Origin: Candidatus Saccharimonadota bacterium
GTDB taxonomy: Bacteria; Patescibacteriota; Saccharimonadia; Saccharimonadales; Saccharimonadaceae
Direction of reading: 5' to 3'
Length of the DNA stretch: 5,803 nucleotides
Assembly: GCA_905373315.1 (NCBI GenBank)
Contig: CAJPSL010000032.1
Location: 1 to 5,803, forward strand
Part shown: piece by piece, positions 4,875 to 5,803 of the stretch
Position numbering within the stretch: the first letter of the stretch is position 1
Layout of the letters: every line of letters begins with the position of its first letter
Notes under the pieces: generated by a model
The model's input: only the letters and a program-made list of their open reading frames with translations
Databases searched by the model: none
What the model was told of the DNA's origin: nothing
Position numbers and translations under genes: made by a program

Positions 4875-5803
4875 TTACTCCTCTCTGGCTTTTTCTTGTA
4901 AATATTCACGAATTTGCAATGCTGCGACCGCACCCTCGCCGACCGCCGAAGCGATTTGCATGGTCGCGCCCGAACGGACATCGCCCGAGGCAAAGACACC
5001 GGGAACGTTGGTGCGCAAATGTTCGTCGGTAACGATATGTCCGCCGAGGTCCAGCTCAACATCTGAGTCTGTCAAAAACTGCGTGTTTGGAATTAAGCCG
5101 ATAAAGACAAACAAACCGTCTGCAGTAAATTCTTTCTGCTCGCCGTTCTGTGTTGATGTGACACCGTAGAATTTGTCGTCCTTGACGATAATTTCATCAG
5201 TTGTCGCACCGATATGGACGGTGATTTTACCCTCATCGACATATTTTTGTAGTTCTTTTTGCAGGACATCGCTGGCACGTAATTCGCTGCGCACCAACAG
5301 ATCAATGTGGCTGGCGTAGCGAGTCAAAAATATCGCTTCTTGCACCGCTGAGTTACCGCCGCCAACGACGATCAAGCGCTTATCACGGTAAAATGCACCA
5401 TCGCACGTTGCACAATAATGCACGCCGCGGCCATACAATTCATCTTCGCCTGGCACACCCAGCTTGCGATGATTTGAACCAGTCGCCAGCAGCACTGCTT
5501 TAGTTCGCACTGGCTGACCGTCAATCGTCAACTCCAACTCTCCGTCGACTTGCTTCAGCTCCGTCACGTCACCGTACTCAATCTCCGCGCCGAACCGCTC
5601 AGCCTGCTGCTGCAGCTCGGACGCCAATTTCATGCCGGTCACACCCTCGGCAAACCCTGGGTAATTGTCAATTTGATCAGTGATGGCCGCCATGCCGCCG
5701 ACCACGCCGCGTTCATATAGTGTCGTTGGCACGTCTTCGCGCGACAGATAGATGGCTGCGGTCAGCGCGCTTGGACCAGCGCCAACGATGATAACTTCTT
5801 TAG
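4875..5803 (-). CDS. trxB: Thioredoxin reductase (5'-partial, cut by window edge)
   Basis: FAD flavoenzyme that passes electrons from NAD(P)H to thioredoxin. A GTG at 5732 is not the real start: the frame continues to 5803 and adds KEVIIVGAGPSALTAAIY, the FAD-binding Rossmann motif. With 308 visible residues against a usual length of about 310, only the first residue or so is missing. Counting from that Lys, the redox pair is Cys130/Cys133 in YCATCDGAF. The NAD(P)H-binding GGGNSAVQEA starts near 147, and the C-terminal FAD motif ASGDVRSGATMQ starts at 271. NYPGF (46-50) is typical. Deviations are visible. The NADPH 2'-phosphate loop, usually HRRDxxRA, reads VRSELRA and is one residue shorter. 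The first motif has Ala where the third Gly usually stands (GAGPSA). The usual Arg-Gln after GDVR reads Met-Gln. Coenzyme preference may therefore differ from E. coli TrxB. It heads a probable operon with ppa. Confidence 0.94.
   Translation of the reverse strand, partial: KEVIIVGAGPSALTAAIYLSREDVPTTLYERGVVGGMAAITDQIDNYPGFAEGVTGMKLASELQQQAERFGAEIEYGDVTELKQVDGELELTIDGQPVRTKAVLLATGSNHRKLGVPGEDELYGRGVHYCATCDGAFYRDKRLIVVGGGNSAVQEAIFLTRYASHIDLLVRSELRASDVLQKELQKYVDEGKITVHIGATTDEIIVKDDKFYGVTSTQNGEQKEFTADGLFVFIGLIPNTQFLTDSDVELDLGGHIVTDEHLRTNVPGVFASGDVRSGATMQIASAVGEGAVAALQIREYLQEKAREE
4878..4882 (-). promoter_or_regulatory. Shine-Dalgarno of ppa inside the end of trxB
   Basis: The minus strand reads GAGAGGAG, with the AGGAG core at 4882-4878, six bases before the ppa ATG. 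It overlaps the final Arg-Glu-Glu codons of trxB, just before the TAA at 4877-4875. Ribosomes ending trxB would arrive at the ppa start, which is the usual layout for translational coupling. Confidence 0.75.

Noticed and set aside
5730..5732. GTG as the start of trxB
   Set aside because: The frame stays open to the window edge and encodes the essential FAD-binding Rossmann motif upstream of it.
1..5803. CRISPR array, phage, transposase or defence system
   Set aside because: No spaced direct repeats, integrase or transposase motifs, or known defence domains were seen. All large genes are housekeeping or transport.

Overview
The window looks like ordinary chromosomal DNA from a bacterium with a compact genome. 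My best guess is a member of the Patescibacteria (CPR), most likely Saccharibacteria (TM7). That guess rests on the overall look of the proteins, very short intergenic gaps, a stringent-response synthetase cut short after its TGS domain, and apparently leaderless genes. It is an inference from reading, not from a search. The standard genetic code fits every gene.

Layout. Bases 1-270 (+) hold a small single-pass membrane ORF, possibly the tail of a longer gene cut by the window edge. A GC-rich hairpin terminator follows it. Bases 387-1409 (-) encode glyceraldehyde-3-phosphate dehydrogenase (gap), with its own Shine-Dalgarno sequence and -10 box. Bases 1458-2621 (-) encode a 12-helix MFS transporter. 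Bases 2655-4172 (+) encode a bifunctional (p)ppGpp synthetase/hydrolase of the Rel/SpoT family. It is divergent from the transporter across only 33 bp. Bases 4338-4871 (-) encode a family I inorganic pyrophosphatase (ppa). It is placed 3 bp after thioredoxin reductase (trxB, 4875-5803, -), which runs off the right edge with only its first residue or so missing.

The genes are mostly housekeeping: glycolysis, export, stringent response, pyrophosphate removal and thiol redox balance. trxB-ppa looks like a translationally coupled pair. I see no CRISPR array, tRNA, rRNA, transposase or defence system.

The two most interesting signals are non-coding. First, the 33-bp gap between the transporter and rel holds two back-to-back extended -10 promoters arranged as a near-palindrome. 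Each places the expected transcription start at the A of the ATG, so both mRNAs should be leaderless and the two promoters should exclude each other. Second, the convergent rel/ppa gap contains a 120-nt inverted-repeat element with a roughly 25-bp basal stem and two competing apical hairpins, much larger than a simple terminator. Neither amounts to clear proof of a new system, but both can be tested.
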